NCBI GenBank assembly: GCA_963707065.1
Contig: CAVPPJ010000018.1
Span: 186,001-250,000, forward strand
DNA: 64,000 nt
Reading direction: 5' to 3'
Source: Palsa-506 sp963707065
GTDB taxonomy: Bacteria; Actinomycetota; Actinomycetes; Streptosporangiales; Streptosporangiaceae
The translations under genes and the position numbers were made by a program. The notes under the pieces were generated by a model. The model was given only the letters and a program-made list of their open reading frames with translations. It did not search any database and was not told the origin of the DNA. Below are positions 25,750 through 35,427 of this stretch, one piece after another (within the stretch, counting starts at the first letter, position 1; each line of letters begins with the position of its first letter).

Positions 25750-28700
25750 TCACCTGGCGAGCGGGATGTCGTCGATCAGCGCGGTCAGGCCAGCCAGGTC
25801 GAGCAGGTCGGCCGGCCGCACGGTCGCGTCATCCCGGACGTAGTAGAACGCAGCACGGACCTGCCCCACCGGCACGCCGGCCAGCGCCGCCCAGGCGATC
25901 CGGTAGGCGGCCAGCTGAACGGCGACGGCCCGGCCCTCGGCAGCCGCTCGCGGCTGCCGGCCGGTCTTCCAGTCCACCACGTCGAACCCGCCGTCCGGGG
26001 AGTCGGCGAAGACGGCGTCAATGCGGCCCCGCACCAGCCGGCCGCCGATCAGCGTCTCGAACGGTACCTCGACCTCGGACGGCCACCGGCCGGCCCACTC
26101 GCCGGCCTCGAATCGCTGCTGCAGCGCGGTCAGTTCCGGATCGGCGACCTCGCCGGGCTCGTCGTCAGCAGCGCCGGGCAGGTCACCCGGGTCGAGCAGC
26201 CGCTGCGGGCCGAACCGCTCCTCCAGCCAGCGGTGGAACGCGGTGCCGCGGTGCGCGTGCGGGGCTGGCGGCCGCGGCATCGGCCGCCGTACCTGCTGGG
26301 CGAGCTCAGCCGGATCCCGCGCGATGGTCACCAGCGAGGACACCGGAATGCGCTGCGGCAGCAAGACGGACGTGACCTGGTCGCCGCGGCGTTGCTCCCG
26401 CTCGGCGAGCAGCAGGCTGGTGTCCCTGGACCAGGCCGCGATGAGGGCCTGATCGGCCTCGCTGAGCTCAGCGAGGCCCGCCCCGGCAGCCGCGCCAGCG
26501 CCCGCGGCGATGGCCTCATCGACCAGTGCCCCCGCCGCGCGGACCGCCTCATACCGCGCGCCGGCGACGGTGGCCGGCCAGGACGCCATGGCGGGCTCGG
26601 CGAGCGCGGGATTCTCCGCGTCGGGCTCCGGCGGCGGCTGCCAGCACGCGACGGTGCCCGCGCCCGATTCGCATGCCGCCCGGATTTCCTCCAGGAAGGC
26701 GGACGGCCCGAGCGCAGACGTGCCGCTCCCCCACCAGTAGCCGGTGCACGCCAGCCAGAACGCGGCCCGCGTCGCGGCCACGTACGCCAGCCGGCGTTCC
26801 TCGGCCAGGCTGCGTTCCGCGCATGCCTCGGCGAAGTCGGCCAGCGACCCGGTGTCAAGGCCGGCCAGCCCGGGCAGGTCAGCCGTATCGCCCCGCAGGC
26901 CGAACGGGAGCAGCCGCGGATTCTCCGTCCACCGCGTCGTTACCCGCGGCCTGGCGGGGAACATGTGCGCCTGCGGCCCGTCGGCGAGCCCGGGCACGAT
27001 GACGGCGGCCCACTGCAGCCCCTTGGCCGCGTGCACGGTCGCCAGCTTGACCGAGTCCGCCTCGCCGACCCGGCCCGCCTCCAGGCCGAACTCCTCATCC
27101 TCGGCGGCGGCCAGGTAGGCGAGGAACGCGCCCAGCGTGGCCGCCTCCTGATCCCCGGCGAATGCCGCCGCCGCGTCAGCGAAGGCGTCCAGGTCGGCGT
27201 GCGCGGTCGCCGGGTCGGCGCCTGGCCGCGCCGAAACCTCGATGTCGAGCCCGAGCGCGCGCTCGACCTCGCCGACCAGCTCGGGCAGCGGCCGGCCGGC
27301 GTGGCCGCGCAGCACTCGCAGCTCCGCCGCCAGCGCGGCCAGCCGGCCGTAGCCGGCCTCGGAGTAGGCGGCAGGCTCGCCGAGATCATCCAGCGCCTCC
27401 ACCAGGCTGCCCGGATCCGCGGTGAAATCGGTGACCGCCTGGCTCATCACATCAAGATCAGAAACGAGGTCCTGGCCCTCCTGCGATCGCACCGGGCCGG
27501 CCGCCTGCCGGGTCAGCGCACGGGCCCGGCGGCCGAGCGCAACCAGGTCCCGCGGCCCGATCCGCCACCTCGGGCCGGTGAGCAGCCTGGCCAGGGCGTC
27601 GGCAGCAGCCGGGTCGTGCATGACCCGGAGGGTGGCGACGACGTCCTGGACTTCGGGCACGGTGAGCAGCCCGCCCAGCCCGACTACCTCGACCGGGATA
27701 CCGCGCGCCTCAAGCGCGGTGCGCAGCGCGGGGAACTGTGCCCGCTTGCGGCACAGTACGGCGATGTCCGACGGGCGCACCGGCTCTTCCCGGCCGTCCG
27801 GCCACGGGTCTCCGTCCGGCGCGGTGCCGGGCGGGAGGCCGAGCAGCCCGGCGATCTGGCCGGCCACCCAGGCGGCCTCGTCCGCCGCGGTCTCCAGCAG
27901 CGCGCAGGCCACCGCGCCGCGCCCGGCCCGGCCGGGCGGGGCGATCAGCCTGGGTACGCCGGGCGCGGCCTCGCGCAGCCCCGCCTGCAGTTCGGCGGCC
28001 GCGTCCAGGACCCGCCCGGTGTTGCGGAAGCTGGTGGACAGCAGCCGCACGGGCGCCGGGCCGCCGCCGCGGGGCGGGAAGTCCGCGGCGAACCGGAGCA
28101 GGTTGCCGGCGCTCGCACCGCGCCAGCCGTAGATCGACTGGCACGGGTCGCCGACCGCGGTGACCGGGTGGCCGCCGCCGAATAGCGCGCGCAGCAAGAC
28201 CAGCTGGGCGTGGCTGGTGTCCTGGTACTCATCCAGCAGCACGACTTGGTAGCGTGCCCGCTCGGCCGCGCCCACCTCCGGGTGCCGGGCGGCGATCCGC
28301 GCGGCCAGCGCCACCTGGTCGCCATAGTCGATGACTTCCCTCGCGGCCTTTGCCGCGGCGTAGGCGGCCACCAGCGGGAGCAGCTGCTCGCGGGTCCGCT
28401 GGCAGCCGATGATCTTGCGGGCCAGCGCCGTGGGACTGGGCAGCTCGCTGTAGCGGCGGGCCAGCCACTCGCCGGCCGAGCGGATGTCCTCTGGTCCGCG
28501 CAGGTGCTCCGCGAGCTCGCCGGACAGGTCGAGTACCGCGGCGGTGACTGACCCCGGGGTCCAGCTGACCGCATCCATCGGCCCGTCGTAGGACGCCACG
28601 ACCCTGGCGGCGAGCTGCCAGGCAACCGCCGGGGTGATCAGGCGCAGCGACGGCTCCAGCGCCTCCCGCAGCGCGTGATCGGAAACGAGCCGCCCCGCGT

Positions 28701-29190
28701 AGGCGTGATAGGTGGAGACGACTGGGTCACCGAGCAGGTCATCGGCGGCGGGCGCGCCGGCGGCCGAGGCCGCGCCGATGCCTGAGCCTGCGCCGGTGCC
28801 TGGATCCGCGCCGCCAGCGCCCGGCCCGTTAGCGGGCGGGCCGGGCGGGCGGGCCCGGCCTGGGCTGGCGCCGCTCTCCGCGACCCCGGTGCCGCGGCCG
28901 GCGAAACCAGCACTGCGCAGGCCGTCCAGCCTGACCCGGACCCGTTGCGCGAGCTCGGCCGCGGCCTTCCTGGTGAAGGTGAGGCCCAGCACCCGCTCCG
29001 GCCTGACCAGGTCGTTGGCCACCAGCCAGACCAGCCGGGCGGCCATCGTCTCGCTCTTGCCGGAGCCCGCTCCGGCGATCACTGCCATCGGGCCCGGGGT
29101 CGCGGAGATCACGGCGGCCTGCTCGGCGGTCGGCTCGGCCACCCCGAGCAGCCGCGCGAGTTGCGCCGGGGAATACCGGATGCTCGTCAC
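25750..29190 (-). CDS. adnB: AdnB-like UvrD-family helicase-nuclease subunit
   Basis: 1146 residues from the GTG at 29190, chosen because it overlaps the upstream stop by 4 bases (GTGA). An SF1A helicase core has Walker A AGAGSGKS, the DEYQDTSH Walker B box and QSIYGWRGA. A C-terminal RecB-type nuclease has the FDVVDWKTG active site and the QLAAYR helix. AdnA-AdnB is the actinobacterial motor-nuclease that resects double-strand breaks. A Pro/Gly/Ala-rich insertion of about 45 residues lies near residues 125-170. Which gene is A or B is inferred from order and from the iron-sulfur motif of the other. Confidence 0.85.
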   Translation of the reverse strand: MTSIRYSPAQLARLLGVAEPTAEQAAVISATPGPMAVIAGAGSGKSETMAARLVWLVANDLVRPERVLGLTFTRKAAAELAQRVRVRLDGLRSAGFAGRGTGVAESGASPGRARPPGPPANGPGAGGADPGTGAGSGIGAASAAGAPAADDLLGDPVVSTYHAYAGRLVSDHALREALEPSLRLITPAVAWQLAARVVASYDGPMDAVSWTPGSVTAAVLDLSGELAEHLRGPEDIRSAGEWLARRYSELPSPTALARKIIGCQRTREQLLPLVAAYAAAKAAREVIDYGDQVALAARIAARHPEVGAAERARYQVVLLDEYQDTSHAQLVLLRALFGGGHPVTAVGDPCQSIYGWRGASAGNLLRFAADFPPRGGGPAPVRLLSTSFRNTGRVLDAAAELQAGLREAAPGVPRLIAPPGRAGRGAVACALLETAADEAAWVAGQIAGLLGLPPGTAPDGDPWPDGREEPVRPSDIAVLCRKRAQFPALRTALEARGIPVEVVGLGGLLTVPEVQDVVATLRVMHDPAAADALARLLTGPRWRIGPRDLVALGRRARALTRQAAGPVRSQEGQDLVSDLDVMSQAVTDFTADPGSLVEALDDLGEPAAYSEAGYGRLAALAAELRVLRGHAGRPLPELVGEVERALGLDIEVSARPGADPATAHADLDAFADAAAAFAGDQEAATLGAFLAYLAAAEDEEFGLEAGRVGEADSVKLATVHAAKGLQWAAVIVPGLADGPQAHMFPARPRVTTRWTENPRLLPFGLRGDTADLPGLAGLDTGSLADFAEACAERSLAEERRLAYVAATRAAFWLACTGYWWGSGTSALGPSAFLEEIRAACESGAGTVACWQPPPEPDAENPALAEPAMASWPATVAGARYEAVRAAGALVDEAIAAGAGAAAGAGLAELSEADQALIAAWSRDTSLLLAEREQRRGDQVTSVLLPQRIPVSSLVTIARDPAELAQQVRRPMPRPPAPHAHRGTAFHRWLEERFGPQRLLDPGDLPGAADDEPGEVADPELTALQQRFEAGEWAGRWPSEVEVPFETLIGGRLVRGRIDAVFADSPDGGFDVVDWKTGRQPRAAAEGRAVAVQLAAYRIAWAALAGVPVGQVRAAFYYVRDDATVRPADLLDLAGLTALIDDIPLAR

Positions 29191-32100
29191 GGGGTCACCT
29201 GCCCGCCCCGTTCGTGCACCGGGCAGCAGGCCGCTACCGGGCAGGTCCGGCAGCCCGGATTTACCTTCGCCTCGAAGACCGAACCGGACATTCCCGCCGC
29301 GACGGTCTCGACCAGCTCCTGCGCCCACTCCGGGTCCGGATCCTGCCCGAGCGGACGCTGCCGCTGTACCCTGGCCCGTGACGTCAGGCCGGCCTTGCCG
29401 ACCTGGATCAGCTCGGCGCCGCCCGGCTCGGTCAGCCCGAGCGCCTCGAACGCGCCGAGCATGACGGCCAGCTGGTAGACGCCGAGCTGCGGGTTCCGGT
29501 CCAGCTCACCGTCGGAAGGCTTGCTCGTCCCGGTCTTGAGGTCGACGATAATCGCGCTCCCGTCACCGTCTCGCTCCAGTCGGTCGACCCTGCCGGTGAT
29601 GAGCACCCGGCCCACCGGGACGCGCAGTTCCCGCTCGACCGCGACAAGCTCCCGCGGGTTTGCCCGGTGCCAGTCCAGGAACTTGCGGACCATCCGCTCG
29701 GCCTGCTCCCGCTGCTTCGTGCTGTACCAGGCGCTGCCGAAGTCGAGGTGGTGCCAGATCTCGTCGATGCGCTTGGTGATATCCGCATCGTCGGCGCCGT
29801 CCGCGGCGAGCACGGCGGCGGCATGGATCACTGTGCCGAGATGGCCGAGCACGCTGGGCGAGTTCGCGCCGGCCGCGGACTGGATCAGCCAGCGCAGCCC
29901 GCACTTGGTGAATGACTCCACCTGGGACGGTGACAGCCGCACCTCCCCCTCGGTCAGCGCGCCGAATCCGGACAGCTCGGTCAGCGCATACCACTGCCGC
30001 GGGTTTGCGCCGCGCACCCCGGCGGCGGCGAGCCGGGCTAGCTGGGCCGCCGCCGCCCGCCGCAGCTGCGGCGGGCCGGCCGGGTCGGCGACGGCGCGCC
30101 GCAGGTCCGCGGTGAGCGCGGACAGCGACAGCCAGCCACGGCCCGCGGCGGCCACGCGCTCGATCTCGATCTCGTCACCGGCCAGCTCGGCCAGGAACCT
30201 TGACGGCCGGTCCTCGCTGTCCTCCCCGCCTGCCGCCGTGACGACCAGCACCCGGCGCGACCGGGTGGCCGCCACGTAGAAGAGCCTGCGCTCCTCGGCC
30301 AGCAGCTTGGAGCTCAGCGCGGCCGCTGCCGCGTCGGCGGCGGCCGCGCGGTCCTGATCGCCTGCCACCGCATCGACGAGCTCGTCCATGCCGAGCAGGG
30401 AGCCGCGCATCCGCAGATCCGGCCAGGTGCCCTCCTGGACGCCCGCCACGATGACCAGATCCCATTCCAGGCCCTTGGCACGGTGCGCGGTGAGGACGGT
30501 GACGGCATCACCCTGCGGGCTGCGCTCGGCCAGCGTGTCGCCGGCGATTTCCTGGCCGGCCAGGCTGTCGAGGAAGAGCCGCGGCGAGCCGGGCGGCAGC
30601 CGGGCGCCGAACCTGCTGGCCGCGTCGAACAGCGCGGCGGCGGCATCGAGGTCCGCGTCCGCCGCGGCACCCCTGCTGCCGCCCGCGGCGCTGGCCGCCT
30701 GCCAGGCATCAGCCAGGCCCGAGGCGGACCACACTGCCCAGAGCACCTCATGGGCCGTCCCGCCCGCCGCCGCCTGCCTGGCCAGCGCGAGCAGCGCGGC
30801 GACCCGCCGCGCGGCGGCGATGGGCGAGGCGGGCGCCGGCCCGGCGGCGGAACGCCCGGCGTCGCCCGCGGCGGACCCGCCGGGCGCTGCCGCCGCCTGC
30901 TCGCTGGCAAGCTGCCTGGCCGGCCAGTTCGCCAGCAGCAGCTCACGCGGATCACGCAGCGCCGCTGCCATCGGGTCGTCCCTGAGCGGCTCGCCCGCGG
31001 CCTCCGCCGCGCTGCGCAGGGCGCGGCGCAGGCGGCGCAGGCCGATGGCGTCAGTGCCGCCGAGCGGGCCGGTGAGCAGCTCGGCGGCGGTCTCCTCGTC
31101 CAGCGCGCCAGGCTGCAGGGCGCAGTTCAGCAGCGTCAGCAGCGGCCGGGTCCCTGGCTCGGAGGCCAGCGGCAGCTCATCACCGGCCACGTTCACCGGA
31201 ACTCCCGACGCAGCCAGGGCGCGCTGCAGCAGTGGCACCTGCCGGGTCGCCGAGCGCACCAGCACCGCCATTGATGACCAGCTCATGCCGTCCATCAGGT
31301 GGGCGCGGCGGAGCGTGTCGGCAATGACCGCGGCTTCCTGGGTAGCGCTGGCGGCAATGATCACCCGCACCGCGCCCGGATCGGCCCCGGCCAGGGCGGC
31401 CAGCTCGCGATGCCCGCCTTCGTCATCGGAGGCCTTCGCCCCGAGCGCGCCGGGCAGCCGGCGCGCCACCCGGCGGGACGCGGCCAGCAGGACCGGCCCG
31501 CTGCGGCGGCAGGTGCGCAGCGCGATCACCTGCGCGGGCTGGCCGTCCGGCGCGAGGAAACGATCGGGGAAGCGCATGATCGCGCGGGTGTCAGCGCCGC
31601 GGAAGCCGTAGATGGACTGATCGGGGTCGCCGACCGCGATGAGCTCGCGGCCGTCGCCGGCCAGCGCGTGCAGGAGCTCTTCCTGCGCCGGGTCGGTGTC
31701 CTGGTACTCGTCCACCAGCACGACGTCATATGCCTGCCGCTCCCGGTCCCTGACCGCGGCCCGGCCGAGCAGCCGCCCGGCGATCCTGACGATCTCCGCA
31801 TAGTCGTAGGCGGGCACCGGGGCGAGGTCGAAGCGGGCGGCGTAGCGGTCCAGGAACGCGCCTGCTGCCTCCCAGTCATCGCGGCCGCGCTGCCGTCCGA
31901 GTCCGGCCAGGCTGCGTCCGTCCAGGCCGCGCTCGGCCGCACGGAGCAGGAAGTCGCGCAGTTCCGCGGCGAACCCTCTGGTGCCGAGCGCCGGCCGGAG
32001 CCGCTCTGGCCAGCCGGCGGCGCCGTCCGCGGCCTCGCCGTGCAGCAGCCGCCGTACCTCCAGCAGCTGCTCCGGGCCGGGCAGCAGCGTCGGCGGCTCA

Positions 32101-32459
32101 TCGCCGGCCAGCACGAATTCCCTGCGCACCAGGGCGTAGGCGTAGCTGTGGAAGGTCAGGGCAAGCGGCTCCCTGGTGGTCCGCCCGAGCTGCAGGGTGA
32201 TCCGCTCTCTCAGTTCCTGCGCTGCCTTACGGCTGAAGGTCAGCACGAGTACCCGGCCGGGATCGATTCCGCGGCGAGCGATCCGGTCGGCCACGGCCGC
32301 CACGATGGCCGTGGTCTTCCCGGTGCCAGGGCCGGCCAGGACGAGCAGCGGGCCGCCCGCATGGCTGACTACCCGGAGCTGGTCTGCGTCCAGCCGGGGC
32401 GGGCTGGCTGGCGGCATGCCGCGGCGGACCAGCCGGTAGGCGGGCGGGTGCATTTCCAT
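29187..32459 (-). CDS. adnA: AdnA-like UvrD-family helicase-nuclease subunit
   Basis: 1090 residues. The SF1A motor has Walker A AGPGTGKT (42-49), VLTFSRKAAQELRERI, DEYQDTDP and QSIYGFRGAD. The C-terminal nuclease has IIVDLKTG, QLGVYQLAV and four cysteines arranged as in iron-sulfur AddB-type nucleases: one in FTKCGLRWL and three in CRTCPVAACCP. Both motor and nuclease appear active. It is the first gene of the adnA-adnB pair. There is no strong ribosome site at the ATG at 32459; Met15 (ATG at 32417) is an alternative start. Confidence 0.85.
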   Translation of the reverse strand: MEMHPPAYRLVRRGMPPASPPRLDADQLRVVSHAGGPLLVLAGPGTGKTTAIVAAVADRIARRGIDPGRVLVLTFSRKAAQELRERITLQLGRTTREPLALTFHSYAYALVRREFVLAGDEPPTLLPGPEQLLEVRRLLHGEAADGAAGWPERLRPALGTRGFAAELRDFLLRAAERGLDGRSLAGLGRQRGRDDWEAAGAFLDRYAARFDLAPVPAYDYAEIVRIAGRLLGRAAVRDRERQAYDVVLVDEYQDTDPAQEELLHALAGDGRELIAVGDPDQSIYGFRGADTRAIMRFPDRFLAPDGQPAQVIALRTCRRSGPVLLAASRRVARRLPGALGAKASDDEGGHRELAALAGADPGAVRVIIAASATQEAAVIADTLRRAHLMDGMSWSSMAVLVRSATRQVPLLQRALAASGVPVNVAGDELPLASEPGTRPLLTLLNCALQPGALDEETAAELLTGPLGGTDAIGLRRLRRALRSAAEAAGEPLRDDPMAAALRDPRELLLANWPARQLASEQAAAAPGGSAAGDAGRSAAGPAPASPIAAARRVAALLALARQAAAGGTAHEVLWAVWSASGLADAWQAASAAGGSRGAAADADLDAAAALFDAASRFGARLPPGSPRLFLDSLAGQEIAGDTLAERSPQGDAVTVLTAHRAKGLEWDLVIVAGVQEGTWPDLRMRGSLLGMDELVDAVAGDQDRAAAADAAAAALSSKLLAEERRLFYVAATRSRRVLVVTAAGGEDSEDRPSRFLAELAGDEIEIERVAAAGRGWLSLSALTADLRRAVADPAGPPQLRRAAAAQLARLAAAGVRGANPRQWYALTELSGFGALTEGEVRLSPSQVESFTKCGLRWLIQSAAGANSPSVLGHLGTVIHAAAVLAADGADDADITKRIDEIWHHLDFGSAWYSTKQREQAERMVRKFLDWHRANPRELVAVERELRVPVGRVLITGRVDRLERDGDGSAIIVDLKTGTSKPSDGELDRNPQLGVYQLAVMLGAFEALGLTEPGGAELIQVGKAGLTSRARVQRQRPLGQDPDPEWAQELVETVAAGMSGSVFEAKVNPGCRTCPVAACCPVHERGGQVTP

Positions 32460-32519
32460 GTTAGTAAGGCATTCCAGCAGAGCCTGCTGACATCCGCCCG
32501 ATATTGGCGCAGGCGCGTG

Positions 32520-32906
32520 TTAGCTCACGCCATCCCAGCGAGCACGCCGCATGTCCACCCGGCCGGGGCGGCCATCGGCCGCGGGCCGCATTGGCGTGCC
32601 CTCGCCGGAGTAGTTACGCAGAGCCTCCCGCTCGTGGCCCGCCAGCAGCGATCCGTCCGCGTGGATGACCCGCCACCACGCCACCCCGCCGCCCCACAGC
32701 GCCATCACCCGGCCGACCTGGCGCGGGCCGCCGCGGCCCAGGTAGTCGGCGATGTCGCCGTAGGACATGACGCGGCCGGGCGGTATTGCCTCCACCACGT
32801 CGAGCACACGGCTGGCGAAGTCATCGGGCATGCCGCCCGGCGCTGTCCGCACCTGGCGGCGCGCTGCGGTGCCCGGGCCGTGGTCAGCCCGCGTTCCGGC
32901 CCTCAC
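32520..32906 (-). CDS. Alkyltransferase-like (ATL/MGMT-fold) DNA-binding protein
   Basis: 128 residues. The winged helix of the O6-alkylguanine transferase fold is clear (VVEAIPPGRVMSYGDIADYLGRGGPRQVGRVMA). The alkyl-acceptor PCHR is replaced by a WWRVIHADG stretch, so it cannot accept alkyl groups and should flag O6-alkylguanine lesions for excision repair. The GTG at 32906 overlaps the mycosin stop (GTGA); Met26 at 32831 is where homologues usually begin. Confidence 0.85.
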   Translation of the reverse strand: MRAGTRADHGPGTAARRQVRTAPGGMPDDFASRVLDVVEAIPPGRVMSYGDIADYLGRGGPRQVGRVMALWGGGVAWWRVIHADGSLLAGHEREALRNYSGEGTPMRPAADGRPGRVDMRRARWDGVS

Positions 32907-34516
32907 TCGCTGTCTGCCTGCTCAGGCCGCGGCTGCTCCGGCGTTGCCTCTTCGTCGCTGGTAGCGGCATCGTGGTACTGGTCCCGGTACCAGGACCAGC
33001 CGGTATCCGGCCGCTGGACTGACGGCACGCGGCCGGGCGGGTCACCGCTGTCCTGTGCCCTGCCGTTCGAAGGGCTAGCGCCCTGGACGGCCCCGTTCAT
33101 GCCGCCCGCGTCCGGCCCGGTTCCGTCCGGCCCGGGCTCGTCCGGCCCGGGCTGCGCTGGCCCAGCCTCGGCCAGCGCGGCCCGGGCTGGCCCGGTCCCG
33201 TCTTCCTCGGCGGCGTAAGATCCGGTGGCGTGCGGCCCGGTGGTGTACGGCTGGCTGACGGCTGATCGCGCCATCGCCAGCACTGGCCCGCCCGGTCCGG
33301 CTCCCTGCGCCCGGGCCAGGACGAGCCGGCTGGCCGCGACCACGGTCAAGGCGAGGCAGGCCGCGGCGAGCAGGCAGAAGAGCACAAGCTGCGCAAGGCC
33401 GCGAGTACGGACCGGGGCCGGCGGGATCGCTGCCGGGCCGCCGCCGAAATGAGTACTCGTGGCGATGCCGCGCCCGTCCGGCACGTATTTGATAAGACGG
33501 CCTGCCGCCGTGAGTGCCGCGGCGGCGTCCACGGTGCCGAAGCCGACCCGGTCGTTGTAGCCGCCCGGCGGGTGCTGCGCGCTGGCTTCGATGGCCCGCA
33601 CGACGAGGGCCGGCGACATGCCCGGATGCACCGCCTTGATCAGGGCGGCCACGCCGGCCGCCAGCGCACACGCCGGGCTGGTGCCGTTGACCAGCCAATA
33701 TTGCCCGTTATTGCCTTGTGCGAGGACCCGGACGCCGGGCGCTGCCACCTGGACGGACAGATTGTCGCTGGAAAAGTAGGCCGGGCTCCCGGTCTTATCG
33801 ACCGCTGCCACCGCGAGCACGCCCGGGTAATCAGCGGGATACGAGTAGGGCGCGTGCGCCTGCGCGCGATTGGATGCCTTATTGCCGGAATTGCCGGCCG
33901 AGGCCACCACCACGACTTTGTGCTGATAGGCGTCCTGGAGTGCCGACCTGACGACTTTGCTGGCCGAGCCGTATCCCAGGGACATGCTGATAACGCCTGC
34001 CCGGTGCCTGACCGCGTACTTGATGGCCTTCGCGAGCGCCGACTGGCCCTTGCTAGCGGGCTCATTCTCGTACTGCTTATAGGCCGGGTCCTTCTTGTCA
34101 GGGAGCACGCGGATCGAGAGCACTCTCGCCTTCGGCGCCACACCGCTGACCCCGCTCTCGAAGCCGTGCCCGTGACCGACGATGAGCGACGCCATCCACG
34201 TCCCGTGCATGCCCCATTCCGGGTTGGACGACGGGGTGCTGACACCGCTGTAGTCGGGCCCGGTGGTGACCGAGCCAGCCAGATCGGACACCTGGGGATT
34301 GACGCCGCTGTCGATCACGGCGACAGTCACGCCGTGGCCCTGGCTCACCGGCCAGGCGGCCGGTGCGCCGACGGCGTCCAGCACCCACTGCTGGGCGTCT
34401 CGCACGCTATCGGCGCTGGCCGGGCCCGCTACCGCGGTGGCGCTAGCTACCGCCAAGGTCAGGGCCAGCAGGCAGCCGAGGGACAGCCGGCCCCTGGCGG
34501 CGGCCGCGGTCAGCAT
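32903..34516 (-). CDS. Mycosin-type S8 serine protease (type VII secretion-associated)
   Basis: 537 residues from the ATG at 34516, which overlaps the upstream gene by 7 bases. Signal peptide 1-36 (ends ASA). The subtilisin triad is complete: Asp69 (VIDSGVN), His104 (MHGTW) and Ser280 (NGTSPACA, where family members usually have GTSxAxP). A single helix at about 374-400 anchors it in the membrane. A Pro/Gly/acidic tail of about 135 residues follows, longer than usual and presumably cytoplasmic. Mycosins cleave ESX substrates and stabilise the secretion complex, yet no ecc or esx genes lie nearby. Confidence 0.85.
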   Translation of the reverse strand: MLTAAAARGRLSLGCLLALTLAVASATAVAGPASADSVRDAQQWVLDAVGAPAAWPVSQGHGVTVAVIDSGVNPQVSDLAGSVTTGPDYSGVSTPSSNPEWGMHGTWMASLIVGHGHGFESGVSGVAPKARVLSIRVLPDKKDPAYKQYENEPASKGQSALAKAIKYAVRHRAGVISMSLGYGSASKVVRSALQDAYQHKVVVVASAGNSGNKASNRAQAHAPYSYPADYPGVLAVAAVDKTGSPAYFSSDNLSVQVAAPGVRVLAQGNNGQYWLVNGTSPACALAAGVAALIKAVHPGMSPALVVRAIEASAQHPPGGYNDRVGFGTVDAAAALTAAGRLIKYVPDGRGIATSTHFGGGPAAIPPAPVRTRGLAQLVLFCLLAAACLALTVVAASRLVLARAQGAGPGGPVLAMARSAVSQPYTTGPHATGSYAAEEDGTGPARAALAEAGPAQPGPDEPGPDGTGPDAGGMNGAVQGASPSNGRAQDSGDPPGRVPSVQRPDTGWSWYRDQYHDAATSDEEATPEQPRPEQADSE

Positions 34517-35361
34517 CCAGGGGCTCCGGGGCAGCGGGGCAGCGCTGGCAGGGCGCCGAGCGGACTCCCGATAGCCTCGGCGACGCCACTGGCCAGGCTG
34601 GTCATCTCCTCTTCGTCGTACAAGTCGGATGACCCCGGCACTCGCGGCCTGCCATCGGCGTAGCCCGCCGCGGAAAGGATCAGGTACGGCCCCCTGCTGA
34701 TGGCCATGGTCAGCTGCCGCTGCGCGTCCCCGAAGCCCGTGGCCAGCGTGTCCCGGTAGGCCAGCGGCCGCACGCCCGACCGCAGGCCATGCTGGACCGG
34801 AAGGGCGCGAATCGAGGCCTCGGCGGCGGCCTGTCCTGGCATGACCGCCACCCCTACCGTGACGACAAGGCTGCCCGTCGCATCGATATAGGTAGCCCTG
34901 AGCATCTTCGCGCAGCCATGCTTGTCGAGCACGGCACCGACGCCGGGGGATGCTGCTGCCCTCGCGCAGCTCGCCTGCCCGGCGATCCCCACCCGGTGCG
35001 CGGTCAGCGGCAGCACGGACCCGGCGCCCAGGGCGTAGGCCGGTACCTGATAGCCGACGGCCGCCGGGAAGATCTTCCCGGCCGGCAGCGCCCGCCAGTG
35101 CCGCGCGGATTCCCAGGCCATGATCTGCTGCTGCTGCGCCGCGCTGAAGCGCCGGGGCAGGATCTGCACGGCGATGCCCGCGGCCGAGGCGGTCAGCCCG
35201 GCAAGCCCGAGCACCAGCGCGGCCAGGATGACGCCGAAGCGCCACTTGCCGTGGCCGGCCGCCGACAGGGCGGGAAACCAGGCAACCGCGGCCGGTGGCG
35301 CGGGATCGTCGGGCGCCCGGCGCTTGCTACCGCTGCCCGGATCTTCCGGCTGGATGGCCAC
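34510..35361 (-). CDS. Single-pass membrane protein paired with mycosin
   Basis: 283 residues. A basic, proline-rich cytoplasmic lead (1-40), one membrane helix (about 42-66) and an extracytoplasmic domain of about 215 residues that includes the stretch RATYIDATGSLVVTVGVAVMPG. Cysteines at about 126 and 144 and two near the C-terminus could form disulfides. Its stop overlaps the mycosin start, so the two are co-translated. I do not recognise the family; the topology is reminiscent of EccB/EccE-like or sensor-type ectodomains, but this is only a resemblance. Confidence 0.7.
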   Translation of the reverse strand: MAIQPEDPGSGSKRRAPDDPAPPAAVAWFPALSAAGHGKWRFGVILAALVLGLAGLTASAAGIAVQILPRRFSAAQQQQIMAWESARHWRALPAGKIFPAAVGYQVPAYALGAGSVLPLTAHRVGIAGQASCARAAASPGVGAVLDKHGCAKMLRATYIDATGSLVVTVGVAVMPGQAAAEASIRALPVQHGLRSGVRPLAYRDTLATGFGDAQRQLTMAISRGPYLILSAAGYADGRPRVPGSSDLYDEEEMTSLASGVAEAIGSPLGALPALPRCPGAPGC

Positions 35362-35427
35362 ACCGGAATGTTACGGCCTTCGTTAACCTACCTGGGCTCG
35401 CAGCGGCCAGGTTTGCCCGGTCACGAT

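Noticed and set aside
25726..28185. An 819-codon plus-strand frame opposite adnB
   Set aside because: Antisense shadow; it is rich in Arg/Pro/Gln, as typical for reversed high-GC coding DNA.
29191..29328. 46-residue N-terminal extension of AdnB
   Set aside because: It overlaps the end of adnA; the GTG at 29190 with the 4-base overlap gives the normal start just before the Q-motif.
34517..35245. N-terminal extension of the mycosin
   Set aside because: The upstream part of that frame lies over the partner gene in another frame, lacks signal-peptide logic, and the ATG at 34516 gives a canonical signal peptide.
32903..35361. A complete type VII secretion locus
   Set aside because: Only a mycosin and one membrane partner are present; no EccC ATPase, EccD or Esx genes are visible.
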